Assembly: GCA_002429595.1 (NCBI GenBank)
Contig: DJAM01000136.1
Coordinates: 1-15,602, forward strand
Length of the DNA stretch: 15,602 nucleotides
Reading direction: 5' to 3'
From: Coxiellaceae bacterium UBA6002
GTDB taxonomy: Bacteria > Pseudomonadota > Gammaproteobacteria > UBA6002
Shown: piece by piece, positions 14,197 to 15,602 of the stretch
Numbering within the stretch: the first letter of the stretch is position 1
Layout of the letters: every line of letters starts with the position of its first letter
Translations under genes and position numbers: made by a program
Notes under the pieces: generated by a model
Database searches by the model: none
What the model was told of the DNA's origin: nothing
What the model saw: only the letters and a program-made list of their open reading frames with translations

Positions 14197-15468
14197 TCAA
14201 GCCTCTAAAATAGCTGCGACTCCCATTCCACCCGCCGTACAGATAGAAATCAGACCTCGGCCGCTACCTTGTTCATGCAGCATTTTTGCTAATGATCCCA
14301 CCATTCTAGCGCCTGTTGCTGCAAAGGGATGTCCTAGGGCGACACTTCCACCTTTGATGTTTAATTTAGAGTAATCAATAGAACCCATGGCCTGTTCACG
14401 ATGTAGCACCTTTTTGCAATACTCGGGAGACTCCCAAGCTTTTAAGTTGCAACGCACTTGCCCCGCAAAGGCCTCATGAAGTTCATAAAAATCGAAATCT
14501 TGAAGAGTAAGATTATTGCGCTTTAGGAGGTTACTAACTGCAATCGTTGGCGCCATGAGTAAGCCCTCGCCATGGACAAAATCCACAGCAGCTGCTTCTG
14601 CATCCACAAATCTAGCCAGCAACTCATAATTATGCTGTTTGGCGTAATTTTCAGTCGCCAAAAAGACTGCCGCCGCACCATCCGTTAACGGACTGCTGTT
14701 ACCAGCAGTGAGCGTACCGGCACTGCTGGTATCAAAAGCCGTTTTCAATTTGCCTAGTTTTTCTAAGGTGGTATCTGCACGTAAGATGCCGTCCCGTTTT
14801 ATGCCTTTAAACTCAAAAACTAGGTCGTCATAAAAGCCTTCGGTATAGGCTCTAACACCATTTTGGTGACTTTTGAGTGCCAATTCGTCTTGAGCTTGGC
14901 GGCTAATATGCCATTCCTTAACCATTTTCTCGCAATGCTCGCCCATCGATAAGTGAGTGCGTGGTTCAACGACAGCAGGAAACACTAATTTAAAATCAGA
15001 TGGTCTGATTGAGGCTAAGACTTTAGCTTTAGCCGAAGTTGATTTGGCATTTTTTAAGTCAAGTAATTTTCGAGTAAGGGAATAACTGATCAGAATGGGC
15101 AAATCACTATTGCTATCACAACCGCCTGCGATGCCATTTTCCATCTGACCATTCGCAATTTTAAGCGCAATTTGTCGCGCCGCCTCTAAACTTGTACCAC
15201 AAGCCCGTTGCAGATTATAAGCGGGCGTGTGCGGATCCAAGGTGGTACCTAATACGCATTCACGAGCTAAATTCCAGTTTGCCGAGCTATTAATGATTGC
15301 ACCGAGTGCCACATCGCCTAAAATCTGACCACTTAAATCCATTTTATCGACTAGCTTTTGTAATGTATAAGTCATCAAATCTTGAAGACGAACATCACGA
15401 TAGGCTGTCATTGATTTAACGAAAGGGATTCTTGCGCTCCCAACAATATAAACCGGCCTCGTTTTCAT
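14197..15468 (-). CDS. fadI: FadI-type acetyl-CoA acyltransferase (thiolase)
   Basis: Predicted to cleave 3-ketoacyl-CoA with CoA to acetyl-CoA and a shortened acyl-CoA in beta-oxidation. The 423 residues match the thiolase family, closest in my reading to E. coli FadI (436). Catalytic residues are all seen: nucleophile Cys90 in RACGTSLEA, His331 in HEAFAGQ, His380 in GGSVALGHPFAATGAR and Cys410 in CTAGGMG. Shared FadI-like blocks include NLARECVLGT, AGGCDSNSDLPI and MGEHCEKM. AGGA on the minus strand (15477-15480) lies 8 bases before the ATG. The usual partner fadJ is not beside it in the window; it would have to lie elsewhere. An acetoacetyl-CoA-forming role (AtoB-like) is the alternative, but the FadI-type insert and motifs favour fatty-acid degradation. 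Confidence 0.85.
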   Translation of the reverse strand: MKTRPVYIVGSARIPFVKSMTAYRDVRLQDLMTYTLQKLVDKMDLSGQILGDVALGAIINSSANWNLARECVLGTTLDPHTPAYNLQRACGTSLEAARQIALKIANGQMENGIAGGCDSNSDLPILISYSLTRKLLDLKNAKSTSAKAKVLASIRPSDFKLVFPAVVEPRTHLSMGEHCEKMVKEWHISRQAQDELALKSHQNGVRAYTEGFYDDLVFEFKGIKRDGILRADTTLEKLGKLKTAFDTSSAGTLTAGNSSPLTDGAAAVFLATENYAKQHNYELLARFVDAEAAAVDFVHGEGLLMAPTIAVSNLLKRNNLTLQDFDFYELHEAFAGQVRCNLKAWESPEYCKKVLHREQAMGSIDYSKLNIKGGSVALGHPFAATGARMVGSLAKMLHEQGSGRGLISICTAGGMGVAAILEA

Positions 15469-15547
15469 TTCTTACATCCTGTAATTTTATTAACAACAAT
15501 AGCTCATAATTAGGCTGATTTTTATTATTGCTCGTTAACACCTTTCT

Positions 15548-15602
15548 GTCGTTCCTCCTCTGATCTGCCATCTCGCGCTTATCTGTCATTCCAGCGCCCA
15601 CT
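15548..15602. repeat. GTCATTCC tag ladder, probable left flank of another palindrome
   Basis: GTCGTTCC (15548), GCCATCTC (15567) and GTCATTCC (15585) lie 19 and 18 bases apart. The last continues as GTCATTCCAGCG, similar to the outer tag GTCATTTCAGCG of copy 3. The window ends here, so the presence of a full palindrome to the right is a prediction. Confidence 0.5.

Noticed and set aside
15416..15601. 61-residue minus-strand frame upstream of the thiolase
   Set aside because: It covers the tag ladder and the thiolase start in another frame, has no recognisable content, and would overlap the real start.
1..15602. CRISPR array, tRNA or rRNA genes, insertion-sequence transposase
   Set aside because: No regularly spaced identical repeats with unique spacers, no cloverleaf or rRNA sequence and no transposase reading frame were seen; the only repeats are the palindrome family and short direct or inverted repeats.

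Overview
The window reads as chromosomal DNA of a gammaproteobacterium with fairly low G+C, most likely a host-associated relative of Legionella and Coxiella (order Legionellales). The housekeeping genes (ccmI, uvrB, an aspartate aminotransferase next to uvrB, birA, yhhQ, a FadI-type thiolase) are of gammaproteobacterial type. Mixed among them are genes coding for eukaryote-like protein parts: ankyrin repeats with a RasGEF domain, TPR with an F-box-like motif, a CCHC zinc knuckle, and a lysine-rich nuclear-localisation-like stretch. An intracellular or intranuclear lifestyle (for example the Berkiella group) fits, but that placement is inference; no rRNA or other marker gene lies in the window.

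Layout. Bases 1-61 are the right part of a palindromic repeat cut by the window edge. It is followed by ccmI (cytochrome c maturation), a small exported protein of unknown function with its own good promoter, a second copy of the palindrome, and a cysteine-rich OprO/OprP-type porin. The porin converges on uvrB with a 4-base overlap. uvrB diverges from a PLP-dependent aspartate aminotransferase, which is tightly followed by birA. A third, perfect palindrome copy separates birA from the accessory region.

Accessory region, about 7.69-12.98 kb. A 1039-residue ankyrin/RasGEF protein is followed by a two-membrane-segment protein with a cysteine-rich loop and, two bases later, by a small protein with a lysine-rich N-terminus. 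Convergent to these is a TPR protein with an F-box-like motif. Taken together this looks like a cluster of host-directed (secreted effector) candidates. Secretion is inferred from domain content only; no secretion genes are present here.

Right end. yhhQ (queuosine precursor uptake) converges, again with a 4-base overlap, on a small protein ending in a retroviral-type CCHC zinc knuckle. Then comes a FadI-type 3-ketoacyl-CoA thiolase on the minus strand. The last 55 bases carry GTCATTCC-like tags spaced 18-19 bases apart, probably the left flank of a further palindrome copy.

The two most notable things are (1) the RasGEF domain, which suggests a bacterial activator of host Ras-family GTPases joined to ankyrin repeats and a region rich in Ser-Pro sites, and (2) the 73-bp palindrome family, whose arms co-vary and which is flanked by an outward ladder of GTCATTCC/GGAATGAC tags at roughly 19-base spacing.
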